Shown here in pieces: positions 23,101-33,440 of a stretch of 64,000 nt of DNA (position 1 is its first letter; every line of letters begins with the position of its first letter). Made by a program: the position numbers and the translations under genes. Below the pieces are notes generated by a model, which was not told where the DNA came from, did no database searches, and saw only the letters and a list, made by a program, of their open reading frames with translations. Location: assembly GCF_030848805.1 (NCBI RefSeq), contig NC_092368.1, forward strand, positions 19,089,341 to 19,153,340, written 5' to 3'. This DNA comes from Temnothorax longispinosus. Taxonomy: Eukaryota > Arthropoda > Insecta > Hymenoptera > Formicidae.

Positions 23101-23910
23101 TAAATTCCATCATCCTATTTCATTTCTGCTAAGATGTTAGTTGGCGTGTCGCATGACTCTGGATCTTAATTGGTCGCTCGAGAGTCCAGCCTTTGCGAAG
23201 AAGAGAACTGTACAGTTTCCTGAAAGGGGAACGTAGCAACCAAGTCGCCTTCCACCGAGACACACCAGTTTTCTAATCACCGGTCTATCGGGAAACAGTT
23301 CCTGTTCTATGTTCAACTTGCCCTTCTATACTCGGCTATTCACCCATCCCCCGTCCCGTCTCCGATTCTTCACATTCTCCCTCGTTCGCCTCGAGAGTCG
23401 ACTCGACTCTGCCCGCGAAAGCCGACCATGGAGCTCGCGGCGGCAGAGGTTCCGGCGAATGCCGTGCCCGGAAGAGAGGACAGAATGGGACGGGCGGGGT
23501 CGGCAAAGTCGTTCACAGTTAAGCCCAATCCTATACAAGTTGTTTTTCCTTTAATTCGCCTCGCTCGCCCTCACATGACAATTCCAATTTAACCCACGCA
23601 ACCTGTCTTCCCGCTTTCGATCACGCTTTTTCGGCCCGTTCCCTTTTTCCTCCTGCGTTCCTATACGAACGGAACTACAACAACAACGCTGTAAAGGGTC
23701 GGGCAGACTTTTCGTCGTTTCAATCAGACATGATCGCCGTCCTCCACGGCGAGGAGGAGAGAGAGAGCTTGCGAGGGGGAGGAGGAGGAGGCTGGTTCCT
23801 GCCGGGTTCTCTCGGTTTCAGCCAATTCGTCGGCTCTCTCGAATTCAATGCATGTTTTAATGAAACACTGCTGGCCCGCTGCCCATTGTCAGCGCCATTG
23901 TTGCATAGAT
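20101..23910. promoter_or_regulatory. CpG-rich island with many ACAATG/CATTGT sites, candidate enhancer region
   Basis: I count about eleven copies of CATTGT or its complement ACAATG. They lie at 20101, 20955, 21027, 21160, 21597, 21619, 21643, 22038, 23075, 23884 and 23896. Chance expectation for a hexamer on both strands is near two. Sox HMG domains bind cores of the form ACAAT or ACAAAG, so these are plausible Sox sites. No coding exon is supported, although chance frames up to 173 codons exist. An enhancer role is inference. Confidence 0.35.
22566..22626. repeat. CT-rich simple repeat
   Basis: Impure (CT)n with CCCCC interruptions. It produces Ser-Leu-rich chance frames. Confidence 0.85.
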
Positions 23911-25360
23911 GACTGGTCGATCGAAGGCCCCCGCGCTTTTGTACGAAAACCCAACCCTGCTTTCCCGCCACCTATCCCCAACCCTCTCGCGTAACCTGTC
24001 TCGTTGCGAACCGGCGCGGCGCGGCGTAGCGCCGCTGTTTTGGAGAAAATCCAAAACAACCTGCAAGAACGCGAACCCCTTCAGCGACAATCAGCCTTAA
24101 TAACATATTTTCTATTGGATTATTGGACCAAAATAACTACAGTTCGTTCAATGAGAAATTAAATTCCGACTATTGCACTTCTTTCACTATTTCGCTATTT
24201 TAGTCGGTACAAAAGTAAAGAATTGACTACTGTTTTTGATAATTTCTTAACTTCGGAATATCCGAGGTTAGAATCTTTGAACTCTTAAATCCTTAATCGC
24301 TTGAAATGGAAATCTCAACTTTCAAATTTTAATTTAAGCAAGTTTAAGCTTTCGAAATTTTGTTATCTGAACTTTAAACACCTGAAATTTCGTCACTAAG
24401 CCTTTTCTGATATAAAATAGAAATTAAAAGCTTTCATAATATGTTAAAATCTATCTTCCTGAATCCAAAAATTGCACTTTAATTTCCAAACCAACTCCAA
24501 TAATTAGGAATCATTGTTGACATAACAACAGAAGTCGAATTTTGGATTCAAGCCTGAAATATTAATATAAATTCTAAAATAAATAATTCCAATTCAATTC
24601 TCGATTCTCAAATATTCTCACCATAAATTCTGCACCGTCTAGCGCGTCACGCGCGATATTATTATAATGTTATTACAATTAATCTTCAATTGTTGAACGG
24701 CGAGAGAACTGCGTTAATGCCGTGACGTGCGGAGAAATAATCTGCTCCCGTCGCGACGTGCGGTCTCGATTAATTTAATTAACATCCCCGGCCGGCAATG
24801 ACGGTGACGGCAGCGCACTCGCGTTTGGGCCGCTAAACGCGACCATTTATTTAATTACGCCCGCTTTGTCGCGCCATATCTCGTCAGGCTGTCTCGCCTT
24901 TTTCCGACGCGCCGCGAACTCGGCTCGGAATGCCGAGCACGGATTGGCGGCGATAAGATACGCGCCTTTTCAACCACCAGCAAAACCATTGACGCGCGGC
25001 GCGCCGACTTTTTTCCGTTTATAAACGCCACGAACAGAGAAGGGAGGAGATGGAGGAGGAGGAAGAGGACAGGAGAGGGAAGGGGGAAAGGGAAGGTAGG
25101 TGGTCGCCATTGTTGGGGTATCATCGGCCACCCCCTGCGGGAAACGAGAGAGTATGGTGGAGGAAGCTCGTTTGTTTCATCAGCGTTGACGTAGCTCGCC
25201 TTCCCTTCCGTGGCGGGATTTATATTCATCGCCACACTCGCCAAGCGCACACCCAGAGAGTGCCGCTTGGCGGCAACAATAAAAATTCCGACGCAAACTC
25301 GTCAACAGTGAATGACGGTCGGTTGGAGGAGGTTTTATCAGTCAGCGAGGATGGACGTTA
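23910..25360. other. Non-coding sequence, AT-rich middle between CpG-rich blocks
   Basis: Positions 24100-24620 are AT-rich with many short AAATT/TTTAA words. Positions 24640-25310 are CpG-rich with a polypurine stretch (25038-25105) and a CATTGT at 25108. No gene is seen. Confidence 0.4.
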
Positions 25361-25361
25361 T

Positions 25362-25385
25362 AGAGAGAGAGAGAGAGAGAGAGAG
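25362..25385. repeat. (GA)n microsatellite
   Basis: About 12 pure GA units. Confidence 0.93.
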
Positions 25386-25389
25386 CGTG

Positions 25390-26130
25390 CTTGATTTAAA
25401 CAAATTTATCCTTGCTACTTTGGGCCGCCGAACTTGAAATCTCGATTCTTCTGGAAATTTCAACTGCTTTCGCGATGGTTTCAGACGCTGATGGACTCGT
25501 CGAAGCGACGAAACTCGTACAAAATCGTTAACGTCACAATAAGAAACGATAATTCGTTGTTGATTGACTGAATAATGGTTAATTATTATTAGATAATCAT
25601 TGGAAGGATTTGTCAGCAGAGGTTTATCTCTAATTTTATATGCTATTCAAAATTGCATTACATCTTTGTCAGCACCATATGGTGACATAACTAAACTCAG
25701 AATTAATAGTGTGTCTCCTATAACACAGAATCGCACGGCATTATTTTGTTACGCATGAAATTATCTATCGTAGTTTGAGAAATAGCGAAGCCATTTATAA
25801 TGCTACGAAGGTTAGCATTTTTCCGCAATATATCATACATTTTTACGATCTTAATTAGTTTCTTATGGCTTTGGTTTTTCTTCTTTTAAAGAATTTCAAG
25901 AGATAAAGTTACTGTCAAAAACAACAATATGTAAGTTACGTTCTGGAAGGAAATATTACAATTAATTATAATATAATTGTTTTTTTTTTGTATTTCGTAC
26001 GTCTCTCTTCTATCATCACATTTTTCTAGAATAATTATTATCAACATTTCCATCTTCAATATTCTCTCTACTCATTAATCTGGCAATAGTCACTTGACTT
26101 TTTTTTAAGTAAACGATTACAAGAGCTGAT
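25390..26130. other. Intergenic sequence, no gene
   Basis: Becomes AT-rich after about 25550. It contains the 12-base palindrome CACCATATGGTG at about 25674. No gene or element is recognised. Confidence 0.4.
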
Positions 26131-26280
26131 TTTTACACCCCAATTGAAAGTCGAATCATTGTTATTAATTATATATTGTATATTATTGATTATTCTATAA
26201 TTTATTAGTATTCGAGGATATTATGTATATAGATTTACTCAATATTTTCTGAAAAAAGTAAGGCGAAATCAAATAAACAT
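26131..26280 (+). repeat. Dispersed repeat, copy 1 (other copy at 34446)
   Basis: This segment is similar, in the same orientation, to 34446-34595. Shared blocks include ACACCCCAA against GCACCCCAA, TTCTATAATTTATTAGTATT, GTATATAGATTTACTCAA and GAAAAAAGTAAG. Identity by eye is about 80%. It is probably part of a larger transposable element. No coding sequence is seen. Confidence 0.65.
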
Positions 26281-26284
26281 TATA

Positions 26285-26880
26285 CAAAAAAAGACATTAA
26301 GCAACTTATTGTAACAGTATTTCTAAAAAATAAAGATATCAATTAATAATTAATAAAACGCTTTTGCATTTTGTAGGTTTTCATTGGATATTTAATTGCA
26401 TATTTAAAGGTTCATAAAGAATAGTTATTAAAAAAAAGAAAATGTATTAAATAATATCTATTTTATAACAGTTTAAAACAAAGCTGAGTCGCTATTACAT
26501 GTATAAAGTCATTTGATATGATAACGCTACTTATATAATATTGTGTTTGCTCTTCTAGAATATACAAAAATAATATATTTGTTATTAACAAAACATGTTT
26601 TACATTCGATATATTTATAACAATTATTTTATTACTTGTTATTTTTTAAGCATTTTACACATACCTATGTTTTCCTTCAATTCTTATTAGAATTCTTATT
26701 TCTTCTATTTTACATTAACTGTTATAATAATTATGTATTTATTATAAACATATTGAAAGTACTCATAACCTCACTTCAACTCATATTATTTCGAATTTAT
26801 TCGAGAACAATAGAAAACTATTGATCAATCAAAATTCGCAAAAACAGAGACAGAAATGATCCCTAATAGGGTAAGATTAA
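26285..26880. other. AT-rich intergenic sequence
   Basis: Very AT-rich with no gene. A CCCTAATAGGGTAAG motif at about 26861 resembles the ends of the GGGTAAC-type MITEs and may be a fragment of one. Confidence 0.35.
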
Positions 26881-26899
26881 AATAATTCCTAAGATATAT

Positions 26900-27346
26900 A
26901 GTAAGTAAGCACTAAGCCCCATTGGCTGGTGAAAAATTCCAAGTGCCGAAGGTCTGGTGTGAAAGGGTATGTAAGGATTGGCAATCGCAACGTGGTCAAA
27001 ACGAGGCTCTCTCGTCCCTAATTAACTCGTCAGTTTCTTCTTGCTATCCGGACGAGGAACATGGCAAGTTCACGTCAGTGATGCTGTTTGCTATTTTGTG
27101 AATCCACCATCAGTTCAATTAATCAGTTTTCCTCTCTCACCGGTCTCGTTTTTTCGTTGAAGTTCCGAGTGGCTGTGATAACTATATAATTTCTGTTTAA
27201 CCGAGCCTTAAAATCTCTGTGCGCTACGAACCAAGTGCCTCTACTTGTGCATTGTGCAACAGATTTTGTCGACCATCAACCTTCGACCTCACGAGGACCT
27301 CATAGCAGAAGAAACGGCATCAACTTCGGAATCTAAGAGATTTTAA
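26900..27346 (+). other. GC-balanced unit of unknown nature, possible retrotransposon LTR or transcript start
   Basis: This block stands out from its AT-rich surroundings. It contains four initiator-like TCAGT words in one orientation (27030, 27075, about 27110, 27123) and no sustained reading frame. Such features occur in insect LTRs and promoters, but no terminal repeat pair was found. Confidence 0.25.
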
Positions 27347-27715
27347 CTTAGAACATATAGGGTAACTCCGCAGATGTCAGAAAAAATAGAAGGAATGAAG
27401 GTACTTGCTCGCAATTATTCTGTTATGTGATATATGTATTTATGTCATATTAGTACTTTGTTGTAATTTCAGTTCTTTACTGTTAATATTAACGAAACTG
27501 TCGTGAGTTGAATCGATTTCTCACCGTAGTAAGAAACGCGATCTTGTGTTATGACCTACGTAAAATGATTACTGTAGGGAATATAAAAGGTTTAATGGTT
27601 ATTTCATGATACATAAGTGTAGAGAGATAGTAAATGATGGAATACAGCAAAATACAAGTGCATAGCTCTTGTATTTTTTGTTTAACTTAATATCTTGTAT
27701 ATATCTCTCCTTAAT

Positions 27716-27928
27716 ATTTTTCGCAATAAAATTTAAAAACTATTTAATTTAGAAATTACATCAACTGTCCAAAACCCATGATCAAAATTAATAATGTCTC
27801 GATGATTGATCCGAAAAAGTGTTGTGTGAATCCGATAAACCAAGTTGGCTCACAGTTTTTCAATGTTCATATCGAAAAGACGTTATATATTGCCAGTCAC
27901 GGTCGATTTAAATTACTTTAATTGTTAT
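27716..27928 (+). repeat. 213-bp direct repeat, copy 1
   Basis: This is identical to 28107-28319 except for five substitutions (about 97.7% identity) and has no indels. It starts ATTTTTCGCAATAAAATTT and ends ACTTTAATTGTTAT. Copy 1 has no tRNA-like sequence before it, unlike copy 2. Confidence 0.95.
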
Positions 27929-28032
27929 TCTATATACTGGCGAAAGAAATTTATTATTCTGTTTATTATACACCGTCGACCTAAGAATCGGTGCTCCATC
28001 TTATAGTTGTTATTGCGATAAATATTACCACA

Positions 28033-28104
28033 GCCTCAGTGGTCGAATTGGCACGACACCCGCACTGTATACGGGAGGTTCCAGGTTCAAACCCTGGCTG
28101 GGGT
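28033..28104 (+). tRNA. tRNA-like sequence with intact cloverleaf (probable tRNA-derived SINE head)
   Basis: The 72 bases fold as a standard tRNA. The acceptor stem is GCCTCAG/CTGGGGT with two G-T pairs. The D stem GTCG/CGAC is perfect, with loop AATTGGCA. The anticodon stem CCCGC/ACGGG has one C-A mismatch next to the loop. The variable loop is AGGTT, and the T arm is CCAGG-TTCAAAC-CCTGG. The internal pol III boxes match consensus (A box TGGTCGAATTGG 28040-28051, B box GGTTCAAACCC 28084-28094), and a T5 run follows at 28108-28112. The formal anticodon would be TGT (Thr), but position 33 is C rather than the universal T, so it is unlikely to be a working tRNA. It directly abuts the 213-base repeat copy 2, as the head of a SINE would. 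Confidence 0.6.
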
Positions 28105-28106
28105 AA

Positions 28107-28319
28107 ATTTTTCGCAATAAAATTTAAAAACTATTTAATTTAGAAATTACATCAACTGACCAAAACCCATGGTCAAAATTAATAATGTCTCGATGATTGA
28201 TCCGAAAAAATGCTGTGTGAATCCGACAAACCAAGTTGGCTCACAGTTTTTCAATGTTCATATCGAAAAGACGTTATATATTGCCAGTCACGGTCGATTT
28301 AAATTACTTTAATTGTTAT
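28107..28319 (+). repeat. 213-bp direct repeat, copy 2
   Basis: The second copy lies 391 bases after the first and begins two bases after the tRNA-like sequence. It may be the body of a tRNA-derived SINE. The pair is too similar to be old. Confidence 0.95.
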
Positions 28320-28400
28320 AGTAAATAGTACTCGATAAATTAAGTTTCCTTTAGCTGCGGTGTATATACCGGAGTTACCCTATAACTAGAAGGAGAATTA

Positions 28401-28490
28401 ATCGTTGATTAGTCCATTGGAAATGACCAATCGCATTTGTCAATCTGCTTAATGAGCGATTGGTCGTTTCCAGTGGACTCATCAATGATT
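28401..28490. repeat. Inverted repeat, about 36-bp arms
   Basis: The left arm 28401-28437 and right arm 28451-28490 pair at most positions (shared cores GACCAATCGC and AGTCCA) around a short loop of about 13 bases. It lies next to a second foldback at 28572-28722 and is probably part of the same repeat unit. Confidence 0.75.
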
Positions 28491-28571
28491 AAGTTAATCG
28501 GAGTTTGGTCGAAGTGGCCGAATCTAAATGCCGAATCTGTGTGTCCAATCGTGCGAGTGAGAAAGGTAGTG

Positions 28572-28722
28572 AGTCCTAATCGCCTGCAATGCGCGTATAC
28601 ATATATCGTCGTTGCCATGGTTATATACTGTTTGGCGAGAGAAGGGTAAGATTGCGCTTAGAACATATATGTAACCATGGCAACGACGATTCTGTGTATG
28701 CGCATTGCGGGCGATTAGGACT
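28572..28722. repeat. Inverted repeat, about 56-bp arms
   Basis: The arms 28572-28626 and 28666-28722 are inverted copies containing AGTCCTAATCGCC, GCAATGCGC and CGTCGTTGCCATGGTT. The loop is about 40 bases. A frame of about 118 codons on the minus strand crosses the hairpin and shows no domain. It is probably a foldback transposable element. Confidence 0.82.
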
Positions 28723-28809
28723 TCTCTCTTGCACAGTGTTGGGGACAGACTCGTTCCACGGGAGGTATAGGCAATTTTCCTTATAGATATATGTTCTAAG
28801 GATTTTAAG

Positions 28810-29980
28810 GATTCCTTTACCAGTTCAACAAATAGTGTCCCACCCTTTTTCTTTCTTTTTCTTGTCTTTTTCCGGTTCACTACTTTTTACATTATTGGAA
28901 TTTTCACACGGAATGCTACCACCACATTAGTCAAATGGGACGTGGTGGGAGAGGCAAAGCTTTGGCTTCTGCTATAGGTTACACCGATATGTCATGCATG
29001 CATGTACAGTGGTGTCATCCCAAATGGTTGGAGGCTGAGTTAATAATCGGTAATCAAAGGGGATTTTATGCCCAATAATGATTTTTATAAGTTTTACATT
29101 CCGTTTTTATACTTTCGATTTACTATTCGGTTACATCAATTACTATTCGGCTTGATACACAGTTACATTTCGTCAAGACGGAAATGTAATTTCACATTAT
29201 TAAATTAATGTACAATTTTAATATCGCATAATGCTAATAAACAACTTAGAAATTTACAAAGAATTTATCATAAATTTATTAACAACCTGTTATAAATTTC
29301 TTACAAGTTTACAAAATGTTCATCAATTATATTAAAATTGTATGTTATAATTATAATTTAATAACTATAAATTTATTAATAATTTATTATAAATTTTTTG
29401 TAAATTGAGGTCATTAAAAAACATATTCATTAGACATAAAATCTTGCTCGATGACAATGAAACTGTCAATTTATTTAACATCTTTTTCTTCTTAGTCCGT
29501 CTTTTTTACCCGAAGGTGTAAAAGTGACACATAAAGAATTCTATGTTTTACTTTCAATCACTTTTAATCACTAATGTAGTACAAGACTTTTTGCAGACAT
29601 GATAGTATTGTAGTGAGTAAATATGATTGTAATAATATTATTAATGAAGTAAATATAAAATTGCAGAAACTCAAATGATTCAATATTAATAAACTAAAAA
29701 AAAATATATATATATAGAAAATACAAAATTTATAATTGTAAAAAGAAAACAAGTCATTTATGAAGAAGGAGTTAGAATAATGTATATAGAATGTGTTAAA
29801 ATTATTAAATATTTAGGTATTAGATATAATATGTAGATAAACATCTAAATTATAGTCACTGCTCGCAGCGGTATGATGGACAGTTTAGTCACTCTCCGTA
29901 CCGAAAGGGTTAAATATACAAAGAACTTTGACGGAAAAAAAAGATTAGCTTATACCATAGCAAACCTAGTCGTAATTAAA
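28810..29980. other. AT-rich intergenic sequence
   Basis: A GC-balanced patch at 28870-29060 is followed by very AT-rich DNA with repeated ATAAATTTATTAA words (29220-29410) and a short AT run at 29700-29715. No gene is seen. Confidence 0.4.
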
Positions 29981-29986
29981 ATATTA

Positions 29987-30484
29987 CAAGGGACGTTCAA
30001 TAGGTAATGCAACACATTCAAGATTTGTTTTATTGCAATTTTAAATATGTCATATATTTCCTCATATCTTTAGCTATCAAAGACCTATTTTTCAAGGTAA
30101 TTTCCATTAAATATGTGAGAGCCTGTATTCCCTTGCGGTACTACTTTAGAGGAACAACAGTTCACCCTACAGCCCAGATCTTGCACCTTCTGACTTTCAT
30201 CTGTTTGATCCTCTGAAATTCACGGGAAAAGATATGGCGATGACAAATCAAAGTAGCCAGTAAGAAAGTGGTTGTGTAGGCTGACCAGCAGAGTGATACG
30301 CGAAGATATACCGCTCTCAGATCTAATTGGCGTAAGGCCATAGAATAGAATAGAAACTATGATGAAAAAGAAGTTTTTGTAGCCAAAGAATTGAAAAAAA
30401 TATGATGTAATTAAAACTGCAATAAAACAAACGTAGAATAAGAAGAAAAATGTGTGTTGCAATTTATATATTAAACGTTCTTCG
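29987..30484. mobile_element. Mariner-derived element made of two inverted 3' ends, TA-flanked
   Basis: The left end reads CAAGGGACGTTCAATAGGTA. The right end, reversed, reads CGAAGAACGTTTAATATATA, and both go on to TTGCAACACA or TGCAACACA. TA flanks each side (29985-29986, 30485-30486). Inverted similarity continues about 150 bases inward. Shared blocks are GCAATAAAACAAA and a segment matching the end of a mariner transposase (WYRKGIQAL on the minus strand of the left arm, WRKAIE on the plus strand of the right arm). The centre keeps one orientation of transposase. The element is therefore a rearranged 3'-3' mariner deletion product, not a simple decayed copy. Confidence 0.75.
30164..30355 (+). 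pseudogene. Mariner transposase C-terminal fragment, broken
   Basis: The plus strand at 30165-30216 reads PYSPDLAPSDFHLFDPLK, the strongly conserved mariner motif around the third catalytic Asp. After a frame change it continues as about GKRYGDD (from about 30228), then KWLCRL, and then WRKAIE-stop-NRNYDEK (about 30322-30367). Frameshifts and stops make it non-functional. The N-terminal two thirds, with the DNA-binding and first catalytic residues, are absent. It lies inside the foldback element 29987-30484. Confidence 0.82.
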
Positions 30485-30489
30485 TATAT

Positions 30490-33440
30490 GGCTTTGAACT
30501 TTTGTCGGTAAAAATCCACTTAAAGATATTCATTTTGAGGTCATTCAAAACATTTTTACCAAAGAATACGTAAGATAAGAGTAGTTTTCAAAAACAAAGA
30601 GCTTATTTCTATTTTCCGAGAAAAGAATGCTTGAATCGTAGACTCTGGGAAACGCCGGCAAATCTTGAAGTCAACTGACATTCTTTAACCATTATAGTTC
30701 GGTCTCTATAATAACATCATGTTGCTAGAGAAAATGGACACACACATAATTTGTTGAACCTAAAACTCACCGGAAACTGCCAATTGCGGCTAGTTTCCAG
30801 AGAAGAAGGACGGGAAACTGAAAAAGACGGAGATTAAGAACGGGAGGAAAAGTGCACCTGGTCTATCGAACAACGGCTATTATATTTCGCGACAATGGAT
30901 GAAAAACATGCCTTCTCTCAAACTCGCACCTTTCTTTATTGCACAGATAATGTCCTTTTATATGTCGGCAGGACTCGTTCGGACTATTGTCGTCTCCTCC
31001 TCCTCTCCTCCTCTCTACAGACTACATATATCCTTGCGGTCTTTTCTTTCTGTCTTTAAATTGCCGCACGCGGTCGAATAGAGAGATACATTCTAGTGTT
31101 GTAAAAGAATATCCGTGGTCAAAAACGGCGAGGACTTGCTGGACCCGTTTCATTGTCACGATTTGAACGCGGATAAATACCCGTTATTATAGCATAAGCG
31201 ACAATTCTTCATATCGCCTCTCAGTTCTCATGAAACACATAATACACGGATTACGAATCGTGTTTGTGGCGTGAAATTAGATAAATCAAGTTTCTCTTTT
31301 CTAAATCGGAATGTCAATTTTATGCTACGTAGCTACGGTCTATGGCACTTGTTTAAATTGCAGTGATGCTTTCGCCGAAAAATTATATAAACCGAAACAA
31401 ATATTTATGTACTGTTCCTTAGAAAATTTTTTGGAACATAAATAAAATTTATGCACTAGACTAAATTTCTACAAGTTTCACCCGGAATTGTAAATGCATT
31501 GTCTTCTGATAAAAAAGGGTGTAAATCTTCTCGCGACACTTTAATAAAGGCACTTTGGTGTCCTTTTGTTATTCAGCAAAAAATATGGCCACGTCTGTGA
31601 GAAACTCGGGTAAAAAAAAATAAAAATTATATTTTATTACTTGTGAAACAACGTAAAAAACTGTCAGATTTATTTCCAAAGAATATAAAAAATTTATTTT
31701 TCAATTTCTCTCTCTTTCTCATCTAATTACCTTTATATTTATCCGTATCTGTTTAAGTTTATTAAGGCTCGTGATACTTTATTTCATGCAAAAGGTAGAA
31801 ATGAAAGAAACGCTGTGATTAAGAGTTTTACTTCCCACCTCCCGCAAATTAACGCGCGAGCATTACTCCCGCACGAAGGGCTGGCGGAAGGGTTGCTAAT
31901 TTCTCTAATTTGATCGCCGACCTCCAGCCAGCCGCGCATTATCAACAGTGCGGATGCGAATTAAAAATTCAGAGCTTTGTGCACCGCACCGCGTCACGCT
32001 GTCGTAAAGATCGAAAAAAAGAGCAAAAGAAAGAGAGAGTAAGAGAGAAAGAGGGAGACAGAGAGAAGCGTTATTTATTAAGTACTTAGTTATTTATTAA
32101 GCGTGAGAGAGAGGAGAGAAAGAGAGGGAGAGAGAGTCGAAAAAGGTATAGAAGTCGTTCGGAAAGAGGAAAGAAAACCTGGCAAACGGCGCTTATAGGA
32201 CACTAGACTTCAAACGCTAATTGGCATTGAGGAAAGGTGATGACGATAGCTAAATACGCGCGAGAACGCGCGGGGGTTGTTTGTAGGCGCGCCCCTTTAC
32301 GCGGCGTACATACGTGAACGCGCGCGACGCAACGCGACGCGACGAGCGAAACAAACTTTTCAGGCTCTCAAAGCGCGCCGCGGAAATACCGCCGCAAAAG
32401 GCAAAAGGAATGAGTAATTAATTATGGCGATGGAAAGAGGCGCCGAGCCACGCTAAATTATACGGTATTATGGGCATAATTCCATTTCGAGGGATGACAT
32501 AACGTGACGACGAACGTTCAACACTAGCCGGGATCAGAGCAGGCTGCGCGGTTGTAAGTTAACTGTATTTAGAGGTATAATGAAAAGATCAGACCCTTCC
32601 GATTTCGCATTTTATTTTTACATTAAATTCTGCAAGATCAAATCTCGCAGATTGAGGGCAAGTTGACTAATAACTATCTTAGGTTTTCGAAAATACTTGA
32701 TTGGTCAAGTTTCGTCAATTTGCTTACTGCTCAAGTCTTACTGCTTAAGTTTTTCTAATATGCCCTGACGGATATAAATTTACTCCAAAGACCGCATTCC
32801 TTTCTATACCCTCGCATTTTTTCTGTTTAGCACTACAGGGCCTCTTTCCATTGTGATCTCGAAGCACAATCGAAGCACTAATTTAAAATTTTTATTTGTA
32901 GAATTTTGTAGCTAGACAGAGAAATAAGCATTTCAAACTTTAGTTGATTTTGACTATCCTCAGCAGTTTCCATTTATGTTTCTGACTGAACAAAAGAAAA
33001 CAATTGAGCAAATGAGCAAATGAGCCACTAAACACTAGTAATTACCTTATTTTCAAGATCAAAAACAAAAAATTATTTGATATTCTAAGATAAAATTGTA
33101 TAAACTGAGAAACTAATATATTTATTTTTACAGCTGCACACGTCATCGTTTACCTCAAAGTATATCTACTCACGAAGAGTACAGTGTACTTCCACATGCA
33201 TGAAATGTACGAAAGTACGAAAGATGCAAGAACGGTTCCCTCTTTCCTCTTTCACGCGTCTGCAGAAAGAGCAAACAAACTCTCACTCTATCTTCTCATT
33301 TCATCCGTCAGTTTTGAAACAGTTTTCCGTAAAGTACAGTTAAAAGACTCTTTATTAAATCAACTCTTCGAAACATTTAAAGTTTCCTTAAAATGCAGAG
33401 AAGGTCGCAGTGTAGATATCGAGATAAACGTGGAAATAAC
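30490..33440. other. Intergenic sequence, mixed composition
   Basis: No gene is supported. A purine-rich GAGA tract occupies 32013-32150, with CpG-rich DNA at 32150-32540. GAGA-rich tracts can bind GAGA-type factors in insects, but nothing here proves that. The rest is AT-rich. Confidence 0.4.

Larger units (their letters stand above)
27360..28380. mobile_element. 1,021-bp non-autonomous element with GGGTAACTCCG ends, TA-flanked
   Basis: GGGTAACTCCG (27360-27370) and CGGAGTTACCC (28370-28380) are exact inverted copies, each bordered outside by TATA, giving a TA target duplication. The ends resemble those of the 17514-17994 element. The interior carries two 213-base direct repeats and a tRNA-like sequence. 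It has no transposase. The element sits immediately after CTTAGAACATATA, a sequence found again at 28657-28669 and inverted at 28788-28800, so it probably inserted into another repeat. Confidence 0.6.

Noticed and set aside
28033..28104. Functional tRNA-Thr(TGT)
   Set aside because: C at position 33, a mismatch next to the anticodon loop, and fusion to a repeated body argue against decoding use.
27716..28319. CRISPR or tandem satellite interpretation of the 213-bp repeats
   Set aside because: There are only two long copies with a unique 178-bp interval; neither CRISPR spacing nor a satellite array is present.
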